Below, piece by piece: positions 1-10,782 of a DNA stretch of 64,000 nt. Within the stretch, counting starts at the first letter, position 1. Each line of letters opens with the position of its first letter. The position numbers and the translations under genes were made by a program. The DNA comes from Agapetus fuscipes (Eukaryota; Arthropoda; Insecta; Trichoptera; Glossosomatidae): positions 1,426,001-1,490,000 of the forward strand of contig OX637342.1 of the NCBI GenBank assembly GCA_951799405.1, written 5' to 3'. Under the pieces are notes generated by a model. It was given only the letters and a program-made list of their open reading frames with translations. It ran no database searches and had not been told where the DNA came from.

Positions 1-17
1 GATAAGTGGGAACAATG

Positions 18-170
18 CGCAGGGGGAAATTTCCCAACTTTTTTTTTTTCCCATTTTTAGGTTAGGTTAGGTTAGGTTAGGTTTTTCCCGACTTTTGGGG
101 AAAAAAAAAATTCCCTACTTTTGGGGAAATTTCCCAACTTTTTTTTTTTTTTCCCATTTTTAGGCGTAAA
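18..170. repeat. Duplicated poly-T/poly-A rich block
   Basis: A block reading ggggaaatttcccaac, a T run, then cccatttttagg occurs twice (about 18-60 and 122-164). An intervening stretch of ttttgggg and A runs separates the two. It is a short local tandem duplication of low-complexity sequence and I see no coding potential. Confidence 0.6.
56..84 (+). repeat. Short TTAGG run (arthropod telomere-type unit)
   Basis: About five TTAGG units follow one another directly. TTAGG is the usual insect telomere repeat, but so short a run inside repeat-rich DNA is more likely an interstitial microsatellite than a chromosome end. It is weak evidence for an arthropod source. Confidence 0.7.
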
Positions 171-189
171 GTAAAAGTTACTGGGTTGT

Positions 190-328
190 TCATTTTAGAT
201 TTGGATTTTAAATTATGAGTGGGTACACATGCAGCATTTGTAAGCGTGAACTTACATGTGTCTACTTGTGAGCATGCATTTTACATGAATCTTTAATGTA
301 AATGTATATTTGCAACTAAGATTATGTA
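190..328 (+). mobile_element. Fam-A copy, 5' truncated
   Basis: The stretch carries the second half of the family: acatgcagcatttgtaagcg, then gtgagcatgcat, then the 3' end gcaactaagatta. The 5' half is absent, as expected of a 5'-truncated retrotransposed copy. Confidence 0.65.
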
Positions 329-414
329 TTGTAGTTGAATATAATGGTCTTCTTCTATTGGGTGGTTTCAAAATTTACCGACCTCGTTGCTGAAATATCG
401 AGAATTGAGAACCA

Positions 415-640
415 CTGTTTATTTGATCACCATCAAACTTCACAGGATTCGTTCTAAGAATATGTTACATGTTTCCTGAAAATTTCGTCAAAATCGGATG
501 AGCGGTTTATGAGTCTATAGGGGACATACATACATACATACATACATACATACATACATACATACATACATACATACATACATACATACATACATACATA
601 CACACATCCTTCTTTATAGATATAGATACAAGGGTAGATA
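415..640 (+). repeat. Interspersed repeat ending in a (TACA)n microsatellite
   Basis: Sequence of the type aatttcgtcaaaatcggatg-agcggttta runs into (TACA)n at about 525-602, then cacatccttctttatagata. This layout, with an 'aaaatcgg..agcggtt' stretch before a 4-bp microsatellite, is common in insect non-LTR 3' ends. The family is not identified here. About 290 bases after it (641-933) show nothing recognisable. Confidence 0.5.
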
Positions 641-933
641 ATCAGCCGGGCACATCAAATCAGGATTTAGGAAATTCATGTGTGAAGGGTCTCGGGTCGG
701 AACTGATTTTGGGGATGAAAAAATAATGATACAAATTCAGTGAAATAAAAGAGTTACTGGGTCATCACATGTGTACTTCTTCTTCATCTTCTTGTGCAAT
801 GTCAGGTCCTCCCGACGTTGACGACCACTCTTGAAATCTGAAACGGAAACAAAACACAATATTATTTATTACAAAGCATTATAAATTTTAAATTAGAATT
901 GGTTTTCTGTTTTCTGTCCCAAAAGAGTCGTAG

Positions 934-1198
934 GTATGTGGCGCTTCGGAACCTATTTTATTTTATGAGTAAGGGGGCCTGCTTCACGCCAACCACTTCA
1001 GTTTAAGTGGGAGTTTCCCAGGCCCTGATGGGACTGGTTCTCATTTCTTGTGGAGGCTCAGTAAACCTTGCCGGTATTTATTTAGAGTTTGAAATAAACA
1101 TCAAAACGGGAAATCATTTCTGACACCCTCATTGAAAATCGAACCCTTGCTCTCGCTATGGAATGCAAGCATTCTACCAACTGAGCTATCGACTGGAC
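934..1198 (-). mobile_element. SINE-C copy
   Basis: On the minus strand it starts with the tRNA-like head: tagctcagttggtagaatgc as box A and ggttcgattttc as a decayed box B. It then runs through the body (tttcccgtttt, ggcaaggtttactgagcc, aagtggttggcgtgaagc). The last 30-40 bases of the body are diverged. Confidence 0.8.
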
Positions 1199-2025
1199 TT
1201 TTTAAGGTGTTGAGAATAACAGCAGACCTCCTTGAAGACCTTCTAAGAAATGATGTACTCAAATCTTTAAGTACATCATTTCAATTTGCTGACCAAATCA
1301 TTAAACTAGGCACTCAATTTCTCAAATTTCCCTCGATATGAAATATGGTATAATTTACTTAGTTTATGAGCCATTATTTAAAATTTAGTTGAGCCATAAT
1401 ACCGAGGCACTAACACGGATAATACTTCATTTATTTTCACATGCGGTCGCCGAGGAATCGTCTTTATCTGTAAACGAAGTAAACCATTTCAACTCAACAA
1501 ATGTGTTTTACCAGATTTATTTCGAAACTTAAACGTTCACTAAAGGTGCTTTTTCAGTTACTAGATAATTTTGTGTTAACGCTGTTGTTGAGTTAAATTT
1601 GTAAAGTTGTGCACTTCGAATATTACAGTACCTTCACCCACGTCTATCAAACGCCGTCTAGCCACAATAAAGTAACTAGCCGTATCTATCATTTTATATA
1701 TCTTAACCCCTTCTGTGTCACCACAAAATAAACGTCTCACATGCAAGGAAATTTTAAAGTATCACTAACTTCATATTTACACCACCTCCTACTTCGCGCT
1801 GAAGAATGTGACCCTGGTGGAAGTAATGAGTGTTATCTCTCGATTCCACCGAAGTGCTGCTGCTGCCTGCTGGGGATCTTCGTCTTCCTTTCTTTCTCTC
1901 CAAGCTACCGATAACAAACAGTAGTTTCACGCTATCCATAATACCACGGGCAACGTGTCCAAAGAGCTGAATGATCTGTTGTGTACAAACAATCAGCTTA
2001 GTTCTTGTTTGTATTATCTTCAATG
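1199..2025. other. No gene or recognised repeat seen
   Basis: AT-rich unique-looking sequence. An 89-codon open frame on the minus strand (2023-1754) has no family signature or splice context and is not called. Confidence 0.5.
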
Positions 2026-2478
2026 GAAGTCTATAATCTATAATCTAAGTTGCAAGGATATATTCATTCAAAGCTCTCAGATGTATGCCCACAAACAAAC
2101 ATGTGTAGTTCGCGCTTACAAATGCTGATTGTGTACTTACAAATAAAATCCAAACCTCAAATGAATTTGTTCCTTGACTTATAGGTTGTTATGCGGCTGA
2201 CCACCCATAATGTAAAAATTGGTTCACTTTGCCAATGTCACCTCTGTTTCAGGGAAGGACGGCAAGAGTTGCAAGGCTTATGTTCATTTGAGATTGGGTT
2301 TTTATATTGTAGGTCCACATGCGGCATGTGTTAGCGCGAAATTATACATATCTGCTTGTGGGAATGCATTTAATATAAAACTTAAATGATATATATCTTT
2401 GCAGCTTAGATTAGATTAGATTAGATTAAATGAACATAAGCCCTGCAACTCTTGCCGACATTCCCTGAAACAGGGAAT
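2026..2478 (-). mobile_element. Fam-A copy split by a younger Fam-A insertion
   Basis: The 3' portion is at 2026-2165 and the continuation (gcaagagttgcagggcttat read on the minus strand) at 2428-2478. They join across the inserted plus-strand copy at 2166-2427. The heptamer aaatgaa is present on both sides (2159-2165 and 2428-2434), which is a target-site duplication. Confidence 0.85.
2166..2427 (+). mobile_element. Fam-A copy with exact 7-bp target duplication
   Basis: This complete-looking copy runs from ttgttccttgacttatagg to cttaga followed by a (TTAGA)n tail. Flanking aaatgaa repeats define its ends. A variable simple-repeat tail plus a target-site duplication is the signature of target-primed reverse transcription, so Fam-A moves as a retroelement rather than a cut-and-paste element. 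Confidence 0.85.
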
Positions 2479-2499
2479 AATTGAAACATGAATAATGAA

Positions 2500-2722
2500 A
2501 CAAGGGAAGTAATTTCACATATTTGTATGTGTACTGGATCTATGTGTCTTATAAAAACTGGAAATCAATTTTGAAAATATAAAAAGCAACTCTCAGATAA
2601 TTGGGTTTTACGTTTTTTTTGCAGCTCAGATTGTGTAGAATGTGATTTTTAAGAAAGTTTCATAAAAAAATATCTTCGAACCAAATGACTGATAAGCCAA
2701 GCAAGCACTGGGGTAACGAAAA
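2500..2722 (+). mobile_element. MITE-F copy, decayed ends
   Basis: The core gtgtactggatctatgtgtc, gtgtagaatgtgat and gccaagcaagcactggggta are in the family order. The left inverted end has eroded to acaagggaagtaatttcac. Confidence 0.7.
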
Positions 2723-3479
2723 ACTGGCCAGATTCAGTGAAAGTGCCCTTTCCATCCGATCCATAGAATCCGATCTATCTCATATCTGCCTACTTTTTAA
2801 AGAAGATACCTCGTTCTTGGTGTTGTCCTGTACTGTTCAACTCATTGTCTCATCTCGTCTGTAGTGCTATAGAGCGCGTTGAAGATTTCGAGATATCTCA
2901 TCTGCGGCAGGCGAAGGGTTAATTGATCTTAACTGGACGAATGTCTCCCGAGAGATAACAAAATTTAGACAATAAAACCGCCATTTGTCTCGTCGGCCAT
3001 TGTGGATTATTGGTGCTCGAGATCGTTATGCATTTTGGGCAGTAAAATTAAATAATTCCACCAATATTGTTAAGATGATCTATTTTCTATGAGACGTTGG
3101 TACCCTCAGTAAAGATTTTTACGTTTAAACTGAACTGTAGCGTTTATCAAAAAATGCATGGAAATAATCTACGCTTTTACACTAGGGTATTGTAGCTTGA
3201 GCCCTACGTCATTTAGAATGATGGAATCATACAAAATAGATAAGTCTTATGTCCTATGAAATAAAGGATTTTACTTTATTAATTTAAAAAAGTGATTTGT
3301 TTTGAAAAGATAGCCCATTTCATTAAAAAAAATGTCTCTAGTCTGCGTCTTTTACGGTTAACCATCTTTACTTCATACACTCACGTAAATATTATATATA
3401 TTTTTTATTTTGACAAATCGATAATTGTTCGAATATTTGTAACAATTGTTACAAAGTGAATTTATGAGACATTTTAATC
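2723..3479. other. No feature recognised
   Basis: No open frame above about 60 codons, no repeat shared with the rest of the window and no convincing promoter were seen. Confidence 0.5.
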
Positions 3480-3648
3480 TTATCTAATCCAAGTTACAAA
3501 GATATATTTTCAAATTAGATGCATGCCTACAAATAGGCACGTGTAAATTCAGGTTCAACTATTGCATTTGCAATTACAATTTAAAAATTAAACCTCAAAT
3601 GAAGAGCCCTGCAACTTTTGTTGGCTTTCCCTGAAACAGGGTAACAAA
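3480..3648 (-). mobile_element. Fam-A copy, diverged
   Basis: The minus-strand order ccctgtttcagggaaagcc, gaggttta, gcaattgcaaatgcaat, tgtaacttggatta matches the family with many substitutions, so it is an old copy. Confidence 0.65.
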
Positions 3649-4106
3649 AGAAATAAAAAATCAAACTGTCTGTTTACATAAATGTCGATGAAATTTTTGA
3701 AAATTCATAGAACTCATCTTTGTTTTTATTTATTTTTTGACACATTAAGTGTAGTAAGCGTTTCGCTTTCCATATATTTTTGAAAAACGCAAAATTTGAG
3801 TTGAACGAAAGTGTAATACTAATATTCTCTTTCAGAATACATACTTTCTATAGTCGTAAACCAATAAAACCACGGTGAAGGGTATGAAGTAATTTTGGAA
3901 GAATTTAAATTTATGACGCGTTTTAGAAGTTATCAATGGTTTACGATGCCCTTATGTTGTAAAATTAATTGATTTAGAGATAACGTCTATTGCTTTTATC
4001 TAAATGAATAATAACTATTTATTTTTTAGTGTATAATATAAAACATATTCTCAGCTTTAATTTTCACTGTTTATAAAAAAAGTAAATATTTAAGACTTGT
4101 CTAAAT
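3649..4106. other. No feature recognised
   Basis: AT-rich sequence without family motifs or usable open frames. Confidence 0.5.
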
Positions 4107-4367
4107 CTAAATCTAAATCTAAGCTGCAAAGATATGTATCATTTGAGATTCATATAAAATGCATTCCCACAAGCAGACATGCATAATTGCGCGCTTACAC
4201 ATACCGCATGTGGACCTACAATATAAAAAACCCAATCTCAAATGAACATAAGCAATGCAACTCTTGCCGACCTTCCCTGAAGCAGGGGTGACATTGGCAA
4301 AGTGAACCATTTTTTACAGTATGGGTGGTCAGCCGCATACCAACCCATCAGTCAAGGAGTACAAGCA
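4107..4367 (-). mobile_element. Fam-A copy, full length
   Basis: It runs on the minus strand from ccttgactgatgggttggta to gcagcttaga followed by a (TTTAGA)n tail of about four units. The 63-codon frame at 4310-4119 lies entirely inside it and is not a gene. Confidence 0.85.
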
Positions 4368-4588
4368 ATTAATACAATCAAATATATAAAACAAATAAAC
4401 TCTAAACAATTAAACTTGTGACACTGTTTTATTGACTTGAATTCTTGCAGTTATGGCTAGCGCTCGATGTGTGTGCAGATCCATAGAACTGTTCATTGAA
4501 TTATAACCAGGAAGATTTTTTATTGTTTGCATGAAGAAAAAAAAATCCTCAATTTATATGCTGAGGTGAGGCTGTGACAGTGCGCACT

Positions 4589-4742
4589 GTAAAAATATGT
4601 TCACTTTGCCAATGTCACAGCCATTTAAGGGAAGGTGGCATAATTTGTAGGGCTTATTTTCGTTTCCAATGTGTAGGTACAAACTTACTATACGTACAGC
4701 ATATGTGTGACATATTTTAAATATGAATCTTAGATATTCTAT
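4589..4742 (+). mobile_element. Fam-A copy, partial
   Basis: It begins at tgtaaaaatatgttcactttgc and keeps the order of family landmarks to atatgaatcttagat. The first 45 bases and part of the middle are missing. Confidence 0.6.
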
Positions 4743-4750
4743 CTACATTT

Positions 4751-4977
4751 AATCCATAATCTAAGTTTCAGAGATTTATCACATTTAAGATATATGTATA
4801 TCAAATGTATTTCACAGAAGACACGTTTAAGTGCGCGCCAAACATGCCGCATGTAAACAAACAACATAAAACCTAATCTCAAAACAACATAAGCCCTGCA
4901 ACTCTGCCAACCTTCCCTGAAACAGGGGTGACATTGGTGGTCAGTCTCATACCAACCTATAAGTCAAAGAATACAAA
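4751..4977 (-). mobile_element. Fam-A copy
   Basis: Minus-strand copy lying tail to tail with the partial plus copy just before it, so the pair can fold into a hairpin. The ccctgtttcagggaaggttg landmark and the 5' end are present. Confidence 0.8.
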
Positions 4978-5084
4978 GAATCACAGTTAACTATGTAAAA
5001 CAATGGATATATTTGCAACTAAGATTATACAATGGTACAATATGTTTAAAGTAAGGAAGATTTTTTTAACCCATACCAAAAAAC

Positions 5085-5365
5085 AAAATTAAACTGGGTG
5101 TCAAAATCCCGGTTTTATTTCTGTCGTTGATTAAATCCCCTCGGGAATCAAATATCCAGCCAACTAGTATTAGACGTGGCAAATAATGGATTCGAACCCC
5201 CGCCACCGGGCTGATTCGCCACGCTGCGTGTCCAATGCACGCACCCACCACGTGTGATATAAAACCCACCCTCCGCTGTGAGGCTGGCCACCCCTAGGGT
5301 AAAAGATGCCCCTAGCTACCAGCGAAAAATGTATTGTTCTTGGTCGTATTTTTCGAGGCACTGCT
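5085..5365 (-). mobile_element. Possible further tRNA-headed SINE
   Basis: Read on the minus strand it contains ggtggcgggggttcgaatcc, a good RNA polymerase III box B, about 80 bases downstream of gtggccagcctcacagcgg. The body ends in a T/A-rich stretch. No second copy was seen in the window, so calling it a SINE family is inference from the box B alone. Confidence 0.4.
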
Positions 5366-5439
5366 ATTGTTTTGTATTTTTTGGTAGTTTGTAGGTAGTT
5401 CTAAAAAGTAGTAGGTATATTTCAATCCATTCATTATTA

Positions 5440-5642
5440 TTATTATTTTTTTTAAATAGATTTGTGGAAAGGAATACAATCCACCAACCTATTTTGCCTG
5501 GCCAGTTGTCTTCATGCGAAAGCAGAAGCTTGTGTGCATGCAACGGCATCTGTTGAACCAGGGTCGAAGTTATCGTCGCGGGATTCGAACCAGTGTTATC
5601 CGGTTCCAAATAACCTGTCTTGATCCCCGCGGCTATTACACC
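5440..5642 (-). mobile_element. SINE-G copy, diverged
   Basis: The 3' end landmark is seen on the minus strand as ggccaggcaaaataggttgg, and the middle as gaccctggttcaacagatg. The tRNA-like head is decayed. Confidence 0.6.
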
Positions 5643-5728
5643 GACAAATATTATTTATTACTTTTTATTTATTTACATATTATCATTCATATTATCTAAT
5701 ATTTCACACATTTTCTGCTTTTATATTC

Positions 5729-5987
5729 TAATCTAATCTAATCTAAGCTGCAAGGATATATACCATTTAAGATTTACATCAAATGCATTCCCACAAGCAG
5801 ACATGTATAATTTCGCGCTAACACATGCCGCATGTGGACCTACATTATAAGAAACCATCTCAAATGAACATAAGCCCTGCAACTCTTGCCGTCCTTCCCT
5901 GAGACAGGGGTGACATTGGCAAAGTGAACCATTTTTTCACAGTATGGGTGGTCAGCCGCATACCAACCTATAAGTCAAGGAACCTAG
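5729..5987 (-). mobile_element. Fam-A copy, full length
   Basis: It runs from ccttgacttataggttggta to the tail, where gcagcttagattagattaga marks the (TTAGA)n end on the minus strand. It is close to the family consensus and probably young. Confidence 0.85.
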
Positions 5988-6104
5988 GAATATTCGTTAT
6001 TAATAATCAAAAATATAAAAAAAAACAACTCCAAATTTTTAGCTGTTATTATTTGAAATAACGGAGCCATTGTTAACAACTTATCATTTCTTTATAATAA
6101 TAAT

Positions 6105-6275
6105 AATATTTATAGAAGGATGATTTTGAAATGTGATGAGTTTTTAAACTCAGAAGAGCATATTTGAAAAAAAAAGGTATATTTTTAGCGCCCCACCGTG
6201 ATTCAAGCCCACAACCTTCCATTCACAAGTTCGCAGTGTTACTACTGGACTACGGACCGACATATGGATACTTTG
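6105..6275 (-). mobile_element. SINE-B copy, internally deleted
   Basis: The head is clear on the minus strand: gtccgtagtccagtagtaac (box A region) and ggttgtgggcttgaatcacg (box B region). The central body is missing and the end is the aatcatcctt landmark. Confidence 0.65.
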
Positions 6276-6664
6276 TTTTTGAACATTTTATCTACGATTT
6301 CTGTAACTGAAGTTTGAGGCTCAATTTGAGCTGTAGTGCCATAGAAAATACTAAAAATTCATCCAATAATATGACCAGGGTTGAATCATCCCTTCAAAAA
6401 GTTTTGTTGGGAATCAGAGACAGAAGGCTGGAGATTACAGTACGTAGAGTTTTGTAAGGGTAGGATGGTTTCTTAGAGCTTTCTTTTGGTTATGTGATAT
6501 TTCGCCTCGGGTCAAAAAACTTATCAACTTGACTGTTTGATGTTTATTATTTTCAGATAAGAAAGGTTTCATTTTCATCGTAAATATGTAACAAAAATGA
6601 TCTACTTTCTCGGTTATCACAGTAAAGTTTATGAAAAATCCAACCTGGTCAATAACTCAGTCGC
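6276..6664. other. No feature recognised
   Basis: Small open frames only, and no repeat landmarks. Confidence 0.45.
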
Positions 6665-6922
6665 TAAAATCTATAATCTAAGTTGCAAAGATATGTTAAC
6701 ATTTAAGGCTCATATCAAATACACGCCCACAGACAGGCACATTTAGGTTCGCGCCTACACATTCTGCATGCGTGCATACAAATAAACAAAACTTCACATT
6801 AATATAAACCTTGCAACTCCTGCCGCCTTTCCCTGAAACGGGGTGGCATTGGCAAAAGTGAACCGATTTTTATAGCACGGTGGGTCAGCCTCATACCAGC
6901 CATATCAGTCAAGGAGAATGAT
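6665..6922 (-). mobile_element. Fam-A copy, subfamily with cctttccctgaaac
   Basis: The copy differs from most others by cctgccgcctttccctgaaa and tatagcacggtgggtcagcc. The copies at 51890 and 63670 share parts of this variant, which suggests an older subfamily. Confidence 0.75.
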
Positions 6923-7166
6923 TGCATTAACCCTTACTTGGCAGAGGCAATAGTTGTTTCAGTACCTAGGCATCATTGATTTCTGCATCAGTGTCAGAAT
7001 CCAAAATTTTTATTTTTTTTTCAAGGAGGAATCCAAGGAAGGCGCTGAGCTTGTACACGGTGATGGAGGACGAAGCTCATCTTTATTTGTGGAGTCGTCA
7101 CTCACATCTGATGATGCTTGGATGCGAGGAACTAAGCTCTATATTTTTTCTATGCGTATACGCGGC

Positions 7167-7733
7167 TTAGGGCCGGTCTTTTAAACGAGAGACCAAATAT
7201 CCGTAAGTATCTCGGCAAGTTACTAACGGATGGACGTTGACGGACTGATCTTACCGATGGTCGTCCTATAAAGCTTTTTTAACCGTCCGTTAGTTCTCAA
7301 TAATGCACTCGTATATTCGATGATTTTTTACGTGCATTCATGAACATACGTCATCCGTTTGCTGTCAAAGACGAAACATAACCTAAAGTTGCTTTTGACA
7401 AATACGAAAACGACTATGACAGCGCAATTTTAATGCATTATCTATCACTTTCGGAAGAAATTATCTTCAACAGGATAGAGTGTAGTAGTCCAAAGACACG
7501 CAAAACTCACCGCAAAGAAACAATTCTTTGACAGCTGACCTAACCTCAAACCTTAACTAACCGGCCGGTATCTGCCATTAATCGGTGGGTCGGCTGTCGG
7601 TTAGATCTGTCGGTAACTTTTACGGAAATAAAACAAACGGATTCTTATAAGACGAAAAATGTGACGTTTGTATTATATTTCGGTAAATTTGGTACGACAT
7701 TGAACTAACGGATGTTTATAAGACCGGCCCTTA
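7167..7733. mobile_element. Harbinger-like MITE with TTA target duplication
   Basis: The ends gggccggtcttttaaac (7170-7186) and gtttataagaccggccc (7714-7730) are inverted repeats of each other with one mismatch. They are flanked directly by TTA on both sides (7167-7169 and 7731-7733). A 3-bp TWA duplication with a GC-rich inverted end is typical of the PIF/Harbinger superfamily. The 561-bp interior has a short frame at 7434-7532 but nothing resembling a transposase, so the element is non-autonomous. Confidence 0.85.
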
Positions 7734-7784
7734 TAGGATTTATGTAGCCAAATTAAGGATTAAATAGAAAAGGGCTAAGTTTTG

Positions 7785-7985
7785 ATCCACACCGAGAGTG
7801 TCAGAAATAATTTTAAGGTTCGGGTTTTCATTTCAACCCAAAATACAATATGGGCAAAGTTTACTCAGCCTTGCAAAGGAAAGAGAATCAGCCCTTTTGG
7901 GAGCTGGGAAGCCTCCACTTCAATTGAAATGGTTGACGTAAAGCTGGTCTCTTATTTAAAAATAAATAACAATGCGACTCCTTTG
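7785..7985 (+). mobile_element. SINE-C copy without its tRNA head
   Basis: It begins just after box B (ccacaccgagagtgtcag) and runs through gagctgggaagcctccactt to the aaaaataaata landmark. It is diverged and lacks the last 70 bases. Confidence 0.65.
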
Positions 7986-8380
7986 TGGACAACGTGGTAA
8001 TAAGTTGCACTGTATGTTCAGTTTACTGCGCGTTTTTGTATAATATGTTAGATGGAGCATTTTCTTGGCTAATAATTCAGACTTATAGTTTTCCCTTAAT
8101 CTCTTGTTTATGTGTTCTCTGCTATACACAGATAAGGTTAATTATTCAAATCTACCGTGGTGAAATTTTAATTAATTGCATTTTGTTTATTATGAACATG
8201 ACAAATAAAAAGCATTGACTAGACAAAGTAATACTTGTGTAAGTAACCCATGTATAAAAAAAACAAACAAACAAATTTATTCTCATTGTTGGATGCTAAT
8301 GCTTTTAATTTTGTAATTTTCATTTTCATTCATGAAATACCATAGATTTCTTTACATTCATTTGGTTTTGAATTTTATTT
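7986..8380. other. No feature recognised
   Basis: The only open frames are short and AT-driven. Confidence 0.45.
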
Positions 8381-8384
8381 TTTC

Positions 8385-8620
8385 CTTGGCTTATGGGTTG
8401 GTATGAGACTAACCACCCACATTGTCAAAATTGTTTTGCTTTGCCAACATCACGCCTGTTTCAGGGAAGGGTGGTAAGAGAGAAGGTTTGTGTTAATTTG
8501 AAATTTGCGATTTATTTTATAAGTGTTTCCACATCTGTAAATGTGAGTCTGCATCTTTTTTTGGAAATCCGTTTAATATGAATCTTAAATGTTAACATAT
8601 ATTTACAACTTAGATTATGG
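8385..8620 (+). mobile_element. Fam-A copy, diverged
   Basis: Starts ccttggcttatgggttggta and ends at acaacttagattatgg. The middle (agcgcgaac region) has been lost or altered. Confidence 0.75.
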
Positions 8621-8644
8621 ATTTACAATTATTTCCTGATTTGT

Positions 8645-8866
8645 CTAAATGCCCCTCATCCAGAATGTCTTGTTATTTTCCGTAACAAATGTAAGTGAGG
8701 GTGTCGGAGTGTTGATTAGGGGTGGCACACGTCTAAGTTGCACAAGATCACTAATGGTCTGGCAGGTCGTGTAATAGCAATAATCACTTGGATCGACGGG
8801 ACATGTGACAGCCCTGGAACAGACAGTCTGGTGGGGTTTTATATGGGGTAGGTGATGTTGACGCCC
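8645..8866 (-). CDS. Candidate terminal exon of unknown gene
   Basis: On the minus strand a strong splice acceptor (a pyrimidine-rich run ending ttttttcatcag) is followed in frame by about 73 codons to a TAG. The open frame extends 31 codons upstream through the acceptor. The predicted segment has three cysteine-bearing clusters (VCSRAVTCPVDPSDYCYY, then TTCQTISD), balanced composition and no repeat landmarks. I do not recognise the family. It sits 25 bases from a Fam-A copy. It could be a real terminal exon, a fragment of a captured gene, or chance; the acceptor is the main support. Confidence 0.28.
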   Translation of the reverse strand, partial: GRQHHLPHIKPHQTVCSRAVTCPVDPSDYCYYTTCQTISDLVQLRRVPPLINTPTPSLTFVTENNKTFWMRGI

Positions 8867-8959
8867 CTGATGAAAAAATAGAGAAAGATGGAAAGAGAAT
8901 AAAACAATACAGTTACTTACTTTATTTATCTTTGAGTCATGCGTGCTTCCAATTTCCAC

Positions 8960-9288
8960 CTATGGCTTGGAAACAAAAGATCTCGCTCTAAAACATTGAT
9001 ACCCTCTCTTCAAAATCAAAAATGAGGAAGACTTGGTTTAATGATTTTTCTACTTCTTTATTTTCTCTTTTTATTTTCACAACTTGTTACAGACAGAATC
9101 GGTCTTCGGGCCAACAGGCTGACCAACCTTGTGACGACGAAATCGCTTTTTTATTAAAATAAAATACAAAAAAAACTAACAGGAAGTCCGGCTCGGCCGG
9201 TGTCTTGCCGAACGCCGGCCAATCAGCGTGTAGGGTTAAGTTTTGTCAAGGAGTTCGACGGATGGCGAAATTCAGGGCCTGCACAAAA
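8960..9288. other. No feature recognised
   Basis: Contains no open frame of note and no landmark of the families described here. Confidence 0.45.
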
Positions 9289-9289
9289 A

Positions 9290-9705
9290 AGTGTGCCGTA
9301 TCAACATACTATAGACGTGCCAAAGAGCCATTGAAATGAGTATGATGGGAATCAGTCTCTGAGACAGGGTTCCAAACCAGGAGATCCGTAGACGCAATAG
9401 TGTCACTGATGTCATACAGCGAGTAGCCTGCTTAAAGTGGTGCTGGGTTGGTCACGTCGCAAGTTAGGATCATGACAGGTGGCCGAAAAGGATCGTACAG
9501 TGGTGACCCAGGATGTCCAAGTGGGGAGAGCCGAACTGAGGTAGCTGGACGACATCAAGGGAACTGCAGGCAGAGGATGACTGAACACAGCAGCTAATAT
9601 ACAGGAACGGAGAGATTATTATAGATATTATAGATTATTATAGAGAGGATTGGAGGAATCCTACGTCCAGGAGTGGGCTAGAAAGGCTGAAGAAGAAAAA
9701 GTAGA
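9290..9705 (+). pseudogene. RTE-type reverse transcriptase C-terminus, badly broken
   Basis: Pieces in shifting frames match the C-terminal zone of RTE-clade retrotransposon polyproteins. They occur in order: a SLRDRV-like segment, a KW-WVGHV segment (tggtcacgtcgc at about 9450), an RWPKRIVQW-like segment, and a final EEWRNPTSRSG/WARKAEEEK-like end near 9640-9700. Several stops and frameshifts separate them, so no product is possible. The element would act in genome insertion by target-primed reverse transcription. Identification rests on motif order, not on an uninterrupted frame. Confidence 0.65.
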
Positions 9706-9711
9706 AGGTTC

Positions 9712-9842
9712 ATACTGGAGAGTTGCTTTCCGGGATCTGTTGATGTGGTCTGTAGGAGCTTGAGCTTCCGGACGTTTCACCTATGTCTACGATGGGTTCC
9801 TTTAGCGTAAATATGAAGGGATGATGAAGATGTTGATGAAAC
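9712..9842 (-). repeat. Fam-D fragment with hammerhead-like motif
   Basis: On the minus strand it has ggtgaaacgtccggaagctc followed by caagctcctacagaccac and ends at cggaaagcaactctccag. The same arrangement recurs at 13425, 35560, 51989 and 57975. The motif half at 9774-9805 is decayed (ctaaagga instead of ctganga). Confidence 0.65.
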
Positions 9843-10782
9843 TGAGATGATGTTTGTTTGTGCATTGCTAAAAGTAGGATATTCTAAATTATGTTATACT
9901 TATCTTATTTAATATTGGTTATATTGATATAAGCGCATGTTTGCACCCGCCTGCGCCGTGTCCTATCGACGATAAGTTTGACCCTGGTTCAACATATATT
10001 AAACCAGGAAAGAAGTAGCACTATATGCACAGCTGAATCGCTTTACGTTTACTTGTAAATAAATAATTGAAATGAAATATTCGTAATCAAAAGGGAGATA
10101 GTAAAAGATAAATAACTGACAGTTATAGATGAGTTTCTTCTTGTTGTATGTCTTAATAGTTTTCATTTTTTTCCAACAAAACGGCTAAAGTTACGAGAAA
10201 ATTATTCAAAAAATAATCTATTGCACTAATTTAAATCATGTTAGTATCACTTACAGTTTTTGAAATAAAGTTAATTGAATTTCTTACTATTTTTTACGAA
10301 AATAGAAAGTTTAAAACAAAGCAGAACAATACGTCAATACTCCCATTGAAATGCTCAAAGGTAGTGTCTTTGATCTCGATATCAAATTTGTATCCGAACA
10401 CTTTACGAATTCAATATTGACACCCTTGTAAACCACTCCAATGACGCCTGTCGTATCAGAAAGAACATGTAAGTAATGATGAGGGAAAGCAAGAAAGAAA
10501 TGGGAAGATAAAAAGAGAGAGGGTGGGTGGGGGAGTTGGAGAAGAAAGCGAATAAAAAACTTGATGAAAGGGAAATGGTTCTGTGGCACTTGGAAGTTGA
10601 TCTGGAAAAGTTTTATGATTACAATTTGGGTGTTTTAAAATTTCCCAACTCTCGCACGACAATACGAATAAAATAAATTGTTTAAGTGTGGAAGAATATT
10701 ATGCGGAGTTTATATTTGTGATGTATAAATGATGAACTGTTTTTATTTGAAATAATATTACCTACTTTATGACGTAAACTAA
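9843..10782. other. Unassigned; small SINE-G scrap
   Basis: A scrap at about 9965-10012 (gaccctggttcaacatatat) resembles the middle of SINE-G. A 92-codon minus-strand frame at 10589-10311 has a proline/phenylalanine-rich composition reflecting a purine run and is not called. Otherwise nothing was recognised. Confidence 0.4.

Noticed and set aside
56..84. Chromosome end
   Set aside because: Only about five TTAGG units, bounded on both sides by unrelated sequence.
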